From: Mactromeris polynyma
Taxonomy: Eukaryota; Mollusca; Bivalvia; Venerida; Mactridae
Direction of reading: 5' to 3'
NCBI GenBank assembly: GCA_032209605.1
Contig: JASFXZ010000016.1
Span: 10,354,001 to 10,418,000, forward strand
Length of the DNA: 64,000 nt
This document shows, piece after piece, positions 1-12,800 of the stretch. Both the position numbers and the translations under genes were made by a program. The notes under the pieces were generated by a model. It had not been told where the DNA came from. It saw nothing but the letters and a program-made list of their open reading frames with translations, and did no database searches. Numbering within the stretch: position 1 is the stretch's first letter; the number at the start of each line of letters is the position of its first letter.

Positions 1-861
1 ACTTCTTATTTTCACTGAGAGAATAAAAATGTCAGACAAAAACACATCGCATAATTTAAGTCTGGGTTTAAATGTGTAAACACTCACTTTGTTTAGTATG
101 TAATCCATTTTAAAGACCCCGTAAAATCATTGCCTTATGGAAAAACCGTTTATTTATACTATCAGCCTGCCTTAATACGCATGTGGAATAAAGTTTTAGA
201 ATTATTCCAGTTAATATAGCTGTCAAAACTACGTCACTGAATTCATGACGTCACACCATGCGCAGATTCGTGTTACTGTGATGAGTACACTGTACAGTTA
301 TTTATTTATAGACTGAACATTATTATGTACCCGTGTAAATGTGTGTGTGTCTGTGTTTCGTCTTTTACTTTTGCGTTAGTTAGAAAATTTCGCGCGTGTG
401 ATAAGAACATTCTTGAATTTTAAGCACGAGACCACTACACTATTCCACGTACATGAAGCCTGTCATATTGGATAACTTACGTGGAATTTAAGAATTAGGC
501 ACTTGTAAAGTGTTCTATTGCCTAGTGAGCTGATAGAGTTGTTTAAATTTACGAGCTTTGTTTCACACCATAGATACATATGAATGGAAAGAGGATGGTA
601 TTTATACGTTTTGATTGTTCAGTACGACATTCATTTGTACTTTAACTTTCGTTAAAAATTTTGATATCTATTAAGAGACCACTTTATTAAGCGACCACTT
701 TTTGGCCGTCCCTTGGGTGGTCTCTTAATACAATGTCTACTGTATATGGAACTTTATATTCTGTCAAATTAGTAAACCAAAGACGTCTCAGTTCCAGGGT
801 ATCCTGATAGACTAAAGTTCTATAATTTCTGTTTACTATTATGTTTATGGTAATATTTTAG
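1..861 (+). other. Upstream intron sequence of DNAJC2, no exon recognised
   Basis: No J-domain coding sequence was recognised here, so the DNAJC2 exons encoding the N-terminus must lie outside the window. The stretch ends in an AG acceptor at 860-861. It holds a TGACGTCA palindrome (246-253) followed by an NRF1-like CATGCGCA (258-265), which could be promoter-like or chance. It also holds a repeat with 12-bp inverted arms (TTAAGAGACCAC at 671-682, complement at 717-728), a type of sequence I associate with dispersed invertebrate repeats. Confidence 0.5.
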
Positions 862-3800
862 TCGTGATGAAAGAAGATGGATAGAGAAACAAAATAAAGC
901 AGCAAGACAGAAAAGAAAGAAAGAAGAAATGACTCGAATAAGACAACTTGTTGGTAAGTTGTGCGTATAAATCAATTTCTGCGACTTATGTAGGCTTTTT
1001 GTTGTTTTGGCATTATAGGAGTAGTTAAGGCAATTTTTGCCAAAATAAAATCATGTGCTTTCCACCATTTCCATTTAAATTTCTACTCACAAAAATAGAA
1101 CCAAAATTATTATATTTATTCGGCCAAATTTCTAAACTTATCAAGACATTGGTCAGAAAAGTACTGTATATTTGTCAATATTGCTATATAAATGGTTTTA
1201 GGGGTAAAAATATGATAATATAAATTTGGCTTAAAATTCATCTTTTATTTTCTTAAAGACACAAATTTTCCCCATTTGTGGGTATTTATATCAGTCCCTA
1301 AAAGCTGTCTAGCAGTCCGGCATGGTATCATAGTGTAGCAGCGCTGTATCTGCTAAAGTAAACACCAACCCCATATGAATGAAGAATTGTTGACTTGACA
1401 TAAAACACAACTCAAACTTGCATTAGAACAGTTTTCTTGGTAAATCTAGGAACAGATTATGTATGAGTTCATATGGCTGGTTTTGAAACTAGAATCTTAA
1501 TTCCCTACTGTATTTGTTTCTATGATAGGTAATCCTGATGTCCACTGAATTTCATTCTAAATTGTGATTTAAACAAATTTATTGAATAGACTGCTTCCAC
1601 TGCTTATCACTGATTTTGTTTGTATCACAGATAATGCATATGCCTGTGATCCTAGAATACAAAAGTTCAAAGATGAGGAGAAAGAGAAGAAAATGGCACA
1701 AAAGAAAGCGAAACAAGAAGCAGCAAAACAAAGACAAGAAGAAGAAGATAAGGTAGATAACATACAGATTTATTCACAGGTTTTCCCTTGTATTTGTCCA
1801 ATTTGGGGTCCCTGATAAATTTTAGGTGTCCCAAGATTTAATTTGTGGTGGTATCATTTTTTCATCAGCCATTGTAATCATGTATTACTGAGACGCCTGC
1901 AATGTGCAAGCACTGAGGTGATATTGGGTGACAGTAAGTAACACAAAGACGTTAAAATAACGAAAAACGCCCTTTGCAGAAATGGGTTTATCGAATGCTT
2001 GCTGTCGGCCTGAAAATTGCATCAGAGTCGCAGAAAACTCGCTTACTGGAAACACCTGTTTATATATATTTACCTTGTGGGTCTGAGATAAAATTGGGAG
2101 GGTTTTTGTTTGCTTAGTGTTATTGGACAGAAATAGTTTTGCATATTGTATATGTGAACTACAGTATATTCAAGGTAATATTCTGTTCTACTCCATATGA
2201 TGTATTTTAAATGTCTATCAAGACTGTGCTATAATACTTTTCATTTGATTAGTCAATGACTTGTTTTGGTATATTAAGAAATATTTATGAAAACATCTGA
2301 ATATTGTGGTATGCTTTTTGGTTTTAGAAACGGAAAGATGCAGAAGATGAGGAGAGAAAGATTCGAGAAGCAGAAGAAGAAAAAACTCGACTAGCAGTAA
2401 GTATTGTAATTCTATACTCAGTACCTTTAAAATGCAAATTGTAAGATTTCTCAAATTTCATGAACTTACCTAGGGATGCAAGATAAGAACTTAACATGAT
2501 AGTATTTCAATGATGAACACTAAATTTTCTTTCTATCAAAGGGTATTTTCATATCAAAATGAGCTTTAAACACACTAAAATGACATTTGAAAGACATATC
2601 ACAGGTACAAAAATGTTTACAATATTGAATTTAATCTTGTGTTTTATGGGGGAGTTTTATGATTTTATACACCATCAAACTTTTCTGCATTATGGCAATT
2701 GATATAATGAATTTTGTTATATGACTTTATACAAACAACAAATTTAATGTTGTGATTTGATTTTTATTCCAGCCATTCGAAGATTTGTTGCCCCTGTCTG
2801 TCTGTGCATCCGTCAGTGTGAAAAATTGGTTTCAGATCCATAACTCTTGAAAAAAGATAGATGAGTTCAACTCGTATTGTACATATAAGCATCTGATCAG
2901 TAAAAACCTGATCAGTTCGATTTCGGTTACAATCCACCAAATTTTGGAAGAGTTATTGCCCTTTTTTCACTTAAATATTTGTTTTTGATCATTAACCCTC
3001 AAATAAATTTTACCTTGTATCTTTTCCAGGCTGCTGCAGTAAAGAAGGAAAAAGAAGCTCAGAAAAAAATGATGAAGAAAGAAAGAAAAACATTACGTAC
3101 TACTGTAAAGGTACCAGACATTTTCTCTAAACTCGTACTACTGTAGAGGTACCAGACATTTTCTCTAACCTCGTACTACTGTAAAGGTACCAGACATTTT
3201 CTCTAAACGCATACTACTGTAGAGGTACCAGACATTTTCTCTAAACTCGTACTACTGTAGAGGTACCAGACATTTTCTCTAAACTCGTACTACTGTAGAG
3301 GTACCAGACATTTTCTCTAAACTCGTACTACTGTAGAGGTACCAGACATTTTCTCTAAACTCGTACTACTGTAGAGGTACCAGACATTTTCTCTAACCTC
3401 GTACTACTGTAAAGGTACCAGACATTTTCTCTAACCTCGTACTACTGTAAAGGTACCAGACATTTTCTCTAAACTCGTACTACTGTAAAGGTACCAGACA
3501 TTTTCTCTAAACTCGTACTACTGTAGAGGTACCAGACATTTTCTCTAACCTCGTACTACTGTAAAGGTACCAGACATTTTCTCTAAACTCGTACTACTGT
3601 AGAGGTACCAGACATTTTCTCTAAACTCGTACTACTGTAAAGGTACCAGACATTTTCTCTAACCTCGTACTACTGTAAAGGTACCAGACATTTTCTCTAA
3701 ACTCGTACTACTGTAAAGGTACCAGACATTTTCTCTAAACGCATACTACTGTAAAGGTACCAGACATTTTCTCTAAACTCGTACTACTGTAGAGGTACCA

Positions 3801-6800
3801 GACATTTTCTCTAAACTCGTACTACTGTAGAGGTACCAGACATTTTCTCTAAACTCGTACTACTGTAAAGGTACCAGACATTTTCTCTAAACGCATACTA
3901 CTGTAGAGGTACCAGACATTTTCTCTAAACTCGTACTACTGTAAAGGTACCAGACATTTTCTCTAAACTCGTACTACTGTAGAGGTACCAGACATTTTCT
4001 CTAAACTCGTACTACTGTAGAGGTACCAGACATTTTCTCTAACCTCGTACTACTGTAGAGGTACCAGACATTTTCTCTAAACTCGTACTACTGTAGAGGT
4101 ACCAGACATTTTCTCTAAACTCGTACTACTGTAGAGGTACCAGACATTTTCTCTAAACTCGTACTACTTTATTGTATAAGATGTTTAAGAAACTTGACAG
4201 AATTTGATACGGAACCAGATGGTCAATTACTGATAAACTATGATGTTTACTGCTTACTTGCCTGACATCTGGTACATATAGTTTGCAGTAAATCATCAAT
4301 GATCATCGCTATCTGATGAATTAGGCTTGTGAAGTGAGTATCATGTTAGTGATGATGGTATCAAAGTTCTGTTCTATCACCTGTAAAACATATATAATTT
4401 CTTTTGACCTATTATTTAACAAGAAATACCTTGAAATAAGATGGTTGGGTGCAATTTAAAAGTTAAGATTTGTTGTGCACCATAAAAGAATTGACGAGAT
4501 GTTACGATTGCTGGTCACTCCAGATCCAAAAATGGATTTGATAGATTCACCGAAATTCAGTGGATTTCAGTAAGGTAACGTACCCTTTATCGTAAGGTTA
4601 ACCAATCCCCGTCAAGGTTACAGACGTTCGGTTGAAGAGAAGTAAAAAGAGTAAAAGAAAACTGTTGGTTTAGTGGTTAACGTAAGATTTGATGGGTTTA
4701 CACAACACTGATATGCAAATAAGAGCAATGTTAGTACGGCTGTGCCAAAACATTACACTGTGGTTGTATTGTTGTCGAGGTAAAAACTCCTCAAGATCAA
4801 CATTTGTATGTAAGCTATCTTGAAATACATATAAGCAAGGTAGTTTGTCTGTGACTTTTACTGATTGATGGAAAAATAAGATACTTGCTGTTTTTACCTA
4901 ATTTTCTGTATGATATGTTTGTATTTTAGGAGTACAACTTTTTTACTGATGATGAAACAGAAAGAGTGAAACACTTGGCAGAGATGGATAAACTGGCTGA
5001 ATTATTAGAGCTTACTAAGTAAAACTATTTCTTAATCTATTGTTATTTCTATTTATTGAACTATTCGTACTGTTTAATTACTTAACATGTAAAATTACTT
5101 AGATTAGGCCTAAATTAAAATTTAGTTTGTTTGCTCGAGATTTGGCCGCTGACTCAAAAAAATTTATTGCAAAATTCGTAATTTTTGGATTTTTTTTTTT
5201 GGTTATAAACCCGAGCGTCTAATAAAGACAGATTATATGCCTATAATCAAGCCTGGATGATCTTGGTTAATCATAGTTAATTATTGATTTTCTAGACGAC
5301 TGTACACCATTATGTCACACTACGATGTGTGCAGTTTGTTCTTCTTAGTTATCAAAAGGCAAAACAATGACTGTTTTTGTTTCATTATGTTTGCTTTATG
5401 ATAACTTCCTCTCGCTAGAAAGACTTTGGAACCCAAAGTTAGAAAAAAGTATGACACAAAAATGGTCATAGTTGCCCTTATAATATTTTCATCAACAATT
5501 ATTGAAGCCTCGTGCTCATACTCACTAAAACAGTCGGGCTATATAAAGTATTAAAAAAAAATCCACATAAAGGTGTCAATTTTGCTTTCATTAATTTTTT
5601 CTGAATTGATCCGAGCTTATGTTAACCATGTTTTTGACAACCACATGTCATTTAACCGTATCTTTTTTAATATTTACAATAATTTTACTGTACCGCCCAC
5701 CCAATGTACCATGTGCCGAAATTACCACGCACGAACAATACATTTCAACTAAAACATATTAAAATTTCCACAATAAAATAAAATATTTTTCCTACCTACC
5801 TACCCACCCCTAAAATCTAGGGTCGGTAAAGGGCAAACAAAGACTTTTTTAATTTTGGCCTCATAAGAAAACATGTGGCACTTGTATACAATTTGGAGTA
5901 GACAGGTATGTTGTAAATGTTTTTGGCCATTTGTCAGAATTTTATGAATTAATTTACTTAGCTACAATTACATAATGTGTAATGTTAACAATCACAATTT
6001 TCGTTTTTTTATGGAGCTTTTCTGAACCAGACTCATAACATTGTATTTTTATTTCCCAATTATTGTTTTAAATAATGTCTGTGGCAAATACTTGTTTTAA
6101 ATAATGTCTGTGGCAAATACTTGTTTTAAATAATGTCTGTGGCAAATACTTGTTTTAAATAATGTCTGTGGCAAATACTTGTTTTAAATAATGTCTGTGG
6201 CAAATACTTGTTTTAAATAATGTCTGTGGCAAATACTTGTTTTAAATAATGTCTGTGGCAAATACTTGTTTTAAATAATGTCTGTGGCAAATACTTGTTT
6301 TAAATAATGTCTGTGGCAAATACTTGTTTTAAATAATGTCTGTGGCAAATACTTGTTTTAAATAATGTCTGTGGCAAATACTTGTTTTAAATAATGTCTG
6401 TGGCAAATACTTGTTTTAAATAATGTCTGTGGCAAATACTTGTTTTAAATAATGTCTGTGGCAAATACTTGTTTTAAATAATGTCTGTGGCAAATACTTG
6501 TTTTAAATAATGTCTGTGGCAAATACTTGTTTTAAAGCTGTAAAAAGAATTTGGGATTTGGTAAAAAATGCAGGTAGGTCAGGTTACTGGAAAAGATACT
6601 TTTTAGGTATTTGAAACAGATCATTTTAAACACAACATGCATTTTGGTATCCATTATTGTTTTTGTTGCTGTTTGTTAATGAATAAAGCTTCTGTTATGG
6701 ATATGTCCTGATATATTATTACCAGAAGAATGGTTGGGATGTTATACATTCAATTAGATACAAAATATCATTTTCGTCTGTGGGATCATGACCAAATATG

Positions 6801-9800
6801 GCTATAAAAACAGCTGTATAAATGGAAGAGTTTGTCTGATGTAGTAAATGAGGTGAATGAAGCATTTACTGCATACACAAACTTTGTTTTATTAATTACA
6901 GATTACAAAGTTTAAATGAAGCCTTAACATCAGGAGATAAAGAAAAAGCTAAATCAGCATTTCTCACGCAGGTAGGTGAAGATAGATAAATGTTCATTAA
7001 AATAAATCAGAAGTTTATCAAGTCTCATTTAAATTATTATTGAAAAGCAGACAGAAGTTTTGAACATTTTAAGTTGTGTAATTTGTATATAATTTATATG
7101 TATCGGGCTAAATTTGACAGAAATATTATTTTCTCAAACAATTATGTACATTATGTTTGTTAGTCATTCTACTGTGTTGATTTATTTGACCCCAAAGATT
7201 TGATGATACAGAAGAAATTCATGGTTTTTGACTATTTTGGGAAGGAATTTGGAGAACTTAGAAATTGGGGAAATAGTATAGAAATTAGAGCAAAATTTTG
7301 GAATAAAAGTAAGGATGTAATGATTAGTTTAAATCAACAATTGCTATTAATTAAACTGCCTGTGAGAGAAAAGCCTCTAACTTCCTAAATTTTTGGCTAA
7401 ATTGAACCAAAACTTTTCTTCAACATTTTGGGAATATTTACAGTCATATTAGGAAAAATATACACTTTTTGGCATTAAGAATATAGCTGAATAATGGCTA
7501 TAAACAGCTGAAAAACACCCAATTGCCTGAAGAAGTATTAAAATAATACGAAACATGTAAAAAAAGGAAACAATTTTAGTTTCGTCTTCTCTTTTCCATA
7601 TTGTGATAAGAAATTCATGAAATACCTGCTGACAGTGAAATGTATATTTTCCTGGTGGGTGGGGGGGTTTACAGTGGTTAATTATGGGTGATCATCTAGA
7701 GGTTTACTGTACAATCCTAGATGAGTGTGACTGTCACTGCGAGATGCCACCTAGAGGTTTACTGTACAATCCTAGATGAGTGTGACTGTCACTGCGAGAT
7801 GCCACCTAGAGGTTTACTGTACAATCCTAGATGAGTGTGACTGTCACTGCGAGATGCCACCTAGAGGTTTACTGTACAATCCTAGATGAGTGTGACTGTC
7901 ACTGCGAGATGCCATCTAAAGGTTTACTGTACAATCCTAGATGAGTGTGACTGTCACTGCGAGATGCCACCTAGAGGTTTACTGTACAATCCTAGATGAG
8001 TGTGACTGTCACTGCGAGATGCCACCTAGAGGTTTACTGTACAATCCTAGATGAGTGTGACTGTCACTGCGAGATGCCATCTAAAGGTTTACTGTACAAT
8101 CCTAGATGAGTGTGACTGTCACTGCGAGATGCCACCTAGAGGTTTACTGTACAATCCTAGATGAGTGTGACTGTCACTGCGAGATGCCATCTAAAGGTTT
8201 ACTGTACAATCCTAGATGAGTGTGACTGTCACTGCGAGATGCCATCTAGAGGTTTACTGTACAATCCTAGATGAGTGTGACTGTCACTAGGAGATGCCAC
8301 CTAGAGGTTTACTGTACAATCCTAGATGAGTGTGACTGTCACTGCGAGATGCCACCTAGAGGTTTACTGTACAATCCTAGATGAGTGTGACTGTCACTGC
8401 GAGATGCCATCTAGAGGTTTACTGTACAATCCTAGATGAGTGTGACTGTCACTGCGAGATGCCACCTAGAGGTTTACTGTACAATCCTAGATGAGTGTGA
8501 CTGTCACTGCAAGATGCCACCTAGAGGTTTACTGTACAATCCTAGATGAGTGTGACTGTCACTGCGAGATGCCACCTAGAGGTTTACTGTACAATCCTAG
8601 ATGAGTGTGACTGTCACTGCAAGATGCCACCTAGAGGTTTACTGTACAATCCTAGATGAGTGTGACTGTCACTGCAAGATGCCACCTAGAGGTTTACTGT
8701 ACAATCCTAGATGAGTGTGACTGTCACTGCAAGATGCCACCTAGAGGTTTACTGTACAATCCTAGATGAGTGTGACTGTCACTGCAAGATGCCACCTAGA
8801 GGTTTACTGTACAATCCTAGATGAGTGTGACTGTCACTGCACGATGCCACCTAGAGGTTTACTGTACAATCCTAGATGAGTGTGACTGTCACTGCAAGAT
8901 GCCACCTAGAGGTTACTGTACAATCCTAGATGAGTGTGGCTGTCACGCCTCCACTAGCTATGTTATTTCTTGGATGCATGTGTGTAAATCACTAAATTAT
9001 TCAAATAAGTATTAATTGTCTTCCTCTCAATTAGTCTTGAATGCAATGGTATAAACTAAATTATATTGGCAATGGTAGGCATGGAGTTTTATATGCAGGT
9101 TGCTTCTTATGTGTGATATTTCTTGTTAGATTAAAGACTTAAATGACCAATTGGAAGCTGAAACATTAAAACAACTTGAAGACATGTCAACTAAAAGCTC
9201 TGGTGAAAGATCAAACAAGGCAGGTAAACCATGGACCGATATTGAGTTACAGACCCTTATAAAGGGAGTGAATGTATTTCCAGCAGGAACAAAGGACAGG
9301 TGATAATTATATTGTTTAATGTTGTTGCTTTTAGCTGTGGTATGGTGATGATTACTATCTCTGTGCTTGATGAAAATATATTTATGAAAAACAACTATGT
9401 TACTGACAATAATTCAAGCAACATGGTATCATAGTCTGGTAGCACATTATTGCTCATTCTGGGCTCTAGAAAACCACTAGTGCGACATCCTGGCCAAGTT
9501 GCTCATTTGGGTTACCACCAGATGAGTTGAAGTTAGTTCAGGACAAGTCTGTTTTAAAGTCAATTAACATTGGACATTCTTAATATTGAACGAAAATCAT
9601 CAATTACCGATGCCACGAAATTGGTGCCAATTCAAACTGTCACCAAATTTTCTTGGACAACTGGCCACGGACAAGTCAAATTTAACATGTTTATTTGTCC
9701 ACGACAAGTGTATTTTTAAAATACTTCTAGAGCCATGTACTTGTACACAATATGTCCAATGTGTCTTAAAAGACCTACTTAGATATTGATCTGCCATACA

Positions 9801-12800
9801 GTGACATAAAAAACTTATTTCATGTTTGTTGTCATTGATTATCAATAATCAACAACATTTTATGGAGAATTTTCATGATTGGTTACCATGTTTGTTCATG
9901 TATATATTTCAACTTTGATAATATTTCAGATGGGAAGTTATATCAAACTTTATCAACCAACATGTCACTACCAGTGATAAAAATGCAAAAGATGTTCTGG
10001 CAAAAGCCAAGGATTTACAAAAGAATGGTAATCATCCGACAATATTTTTGGCTTTTGCCAACAATTCATACCTAGCTTGGTGTCGGTACCAAGTGAGATC
10101 AGCTCTGGAGTTACAGCCCTTGAAATACAGAAATCTTGCTAAATTGACTGTGTCTTATCTTTTTCTCAGAAAGCTTTTTCCAATCTGACCACTTCCACTC
10201 AATATTTATAGGCTTGAGGGCTTGTGACAGAATATGGACATTAATGTGTATTTTGTGACATTTTGGCTCCGTAGTTAGTTTTTAGATCGAAATGAATCCT
10301 TGAATGAGTTCTTTATACGAGACACACACTTTCATTTTGTGGACCTTTTATCAAGATAATAGTTGTTGTTAATTTAAATTAAATTGTTTATGGTATTGAT
10401 AAATTTATTGCTAACATGAATATGATGCATAATGCATTTATATGCTTTCAACAATATTCGTGTATATATTCTGCACATGCTTATGTTACAAGCTGCAACA
10501 TTAGTTATTTTGATACAGTATTATAAATGGATACAAGTTCAAAGCACTATTATTTCCTATTGAAAACAAACAATGTTTCATAATGTAAAATATTAGTTGT
10601 TACATGACAAAACTGTATTAATAGTGACAATAAATCCATTTCTTTTTCTGACAGATATATTTTTCTAGTTTTATTTAATACCAAAATTATAGACTTTTCT
10701 TTCTTTAGTGATTTCAATATCTAGAACAAAATTCCAAGAAAACCAAAAAATGATGACATCATATCAGAAATTCTTTATGTGCATTACGTTCATTTAGGTG
10801 TATAAATTAAAATAAGGCCATCGTTCTGAAAAAGCGCTTAGTTTGTGACTTCAAAACTTCATGTGGGAATGTTCAACACCATTTCCAACATCACTGATAC
10901 AGATTTTGTCATGCAATAGCTCATGTAAGTTATAATCCTATGTTTTTCAGATACAAAATTGAAAAGCCAAGCAACAGAAAATGCTTTCCAAAATTTTGAG
11001 AAGGAACAGAAAAGAATAACTCAATGCAAACCCAAAGAAGGTGTTCTGAGTGAACGAGTTGAAAGTAAGTCTTTAGTCTTCATTTAGAACTTTCAAACAC
11101 TTCATCTGAATTATTCTGGCTATGTTACTTTCATGTTATTGTTCAATATATATTCTTACCTTACCTTGAGTAACTATAGTTTGAAACTAATTGAAATCAT
11201 TTTTTAAAAAAGAGTTGTTAATTAACTATGAAAAAGTTACTTTAATTTTGTTGTAAGATGGTCAGGTCAACTGCTTGTTTGTTTCGAGCTTTATGCTGTT
11301 TCTCAACAGTATTTCAGTTATATACAGTGGTCAGTATACCTAACCAATGCTCCTGAGTTACCAACCAGTATTTCAGTTATATACAGTGGTCAGTATACCT
11401 AACCAATGCTCCTGAGTTACCAACCAGTATTTCAGTTATATACAGTGGTCAGTATACCTAACCAATGCTCCTGAGTTACCAACCAGTATTTCAGTTATAT
11501 ACAGTGGTCAGTATACCTAACCAATGCTCCTGAGTTACCAACCAGTATTTCAGTTATATACAGTGGTCAGTATACCTAACCAATGCTCCTGAGTTACCAA
11601 CCAGTATTTCAGTTATATACAGTGGTCAGTATACCTAACCAATGCTCCTGAGTTACCAACCAGTATTTCAGTTATATACAGTGGTCAGTATACCTAACCA
11701 ATGCTCCTGAGTTACCAACCAGTACTCGCCTGCTCCTCCGCAAGTAACTGACAACTTCTCCATTAAAACAGAGTTTGGTTGACTTTGGATGGATTATACG
11801 CCTGGGTTTTGAACTTGTGACCCTCTTGATTAGCATTTGAGCTAACAAGGACGTTGGAACTTTTGTTCATCTGACCACCATATTGTTGGATTAGCACCAG
11901 AATCTACCATCTCCCTAACAAATTTATATGGAGATAGCTGGTTCTTGCACCAACACCTCAATGTCTGAATGAAATGTTATTGAAGAACATATTTGCTATG
12001 GTAGAGTTATCAACTTCTTGCAGACGAACACTACTTGTCTTTAATGTTGTGTAAAATGTATTTGACTTTGATTTTGCAGGTGTTGTTGATCAGCAGATCA
12101 GAGAACTTGGAACAAATCCTGCCCCATGGACAACAGATGAACAGAAATTGTTGGAACAAGCCTTAAAAACATACCCAGCAAGTACACCGGAGAGATGGGA
12201 AAGAATTGCTGAAGCTGTACCAACCAGAAGCAAGAAAGATTGTATGAAAAGATACAAGGTGTGGTATGACAGAATCATGTTCTGGTGTTATATGTATTAT
12301 TTTACCTGTATGAAAGGCAAGTTCCAAGCTCTTATTACCAATTTCCTATGCAATTCCCCACATTTTCTGGAAAAAAGGAATTTTGGACCATTAGAAAATA
12401 TCAGATACACTGTACAAGTATTTTTGAGATGCTCTCAAGAATACGGAGCCTTTGTGGTCAAATGTGTATGGTTGCTGACTTCAAATCATTTGACCATTCT
12501 TCTGCGGGTTTGAATCTTACCCAGACAGAGAATTTGTATGTGAGGCAGCTATCCGGTTGGCTTGCTGAAGGTTGGTTGTTCTATCCAGGTGTTCGCCTGT
12601 GCCCAAAATAATGCTGAAAGGGGCACCTTGGATTTTCCTCCACCCTTTTTGCTAGAAAAGTCTTTGTATGACCCTGGTTGTTTATGTGACTTTAGTCCCC
12701 AGAACCCTCTAGTGGCATGTATTCTGAGGCCTAATAAAAGATATGCATGTTTCTGATTTTCCCCACCTGCCCTATTAATAGACCTTCTATGCTGAATGTT

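Noticed and set aside
246..265. CRE plus NRF1 motif as a DNAJC2 promoter
   Set aside because: The first visible exon is internal and continues a codon from upstream, so the main promoter must be outside the window; an internal promoter has no other support.
3095..4168. CRISPR-like direct repeats
   Set aside because: Units are contiguous with no unique spacers and the context is eukaryotic.
12148..12513. 121-codon ORF as a separate gene
   Set aside because: It is DNAJC2 exon 10 (SANT2) read through its donor at 12259 into intron.
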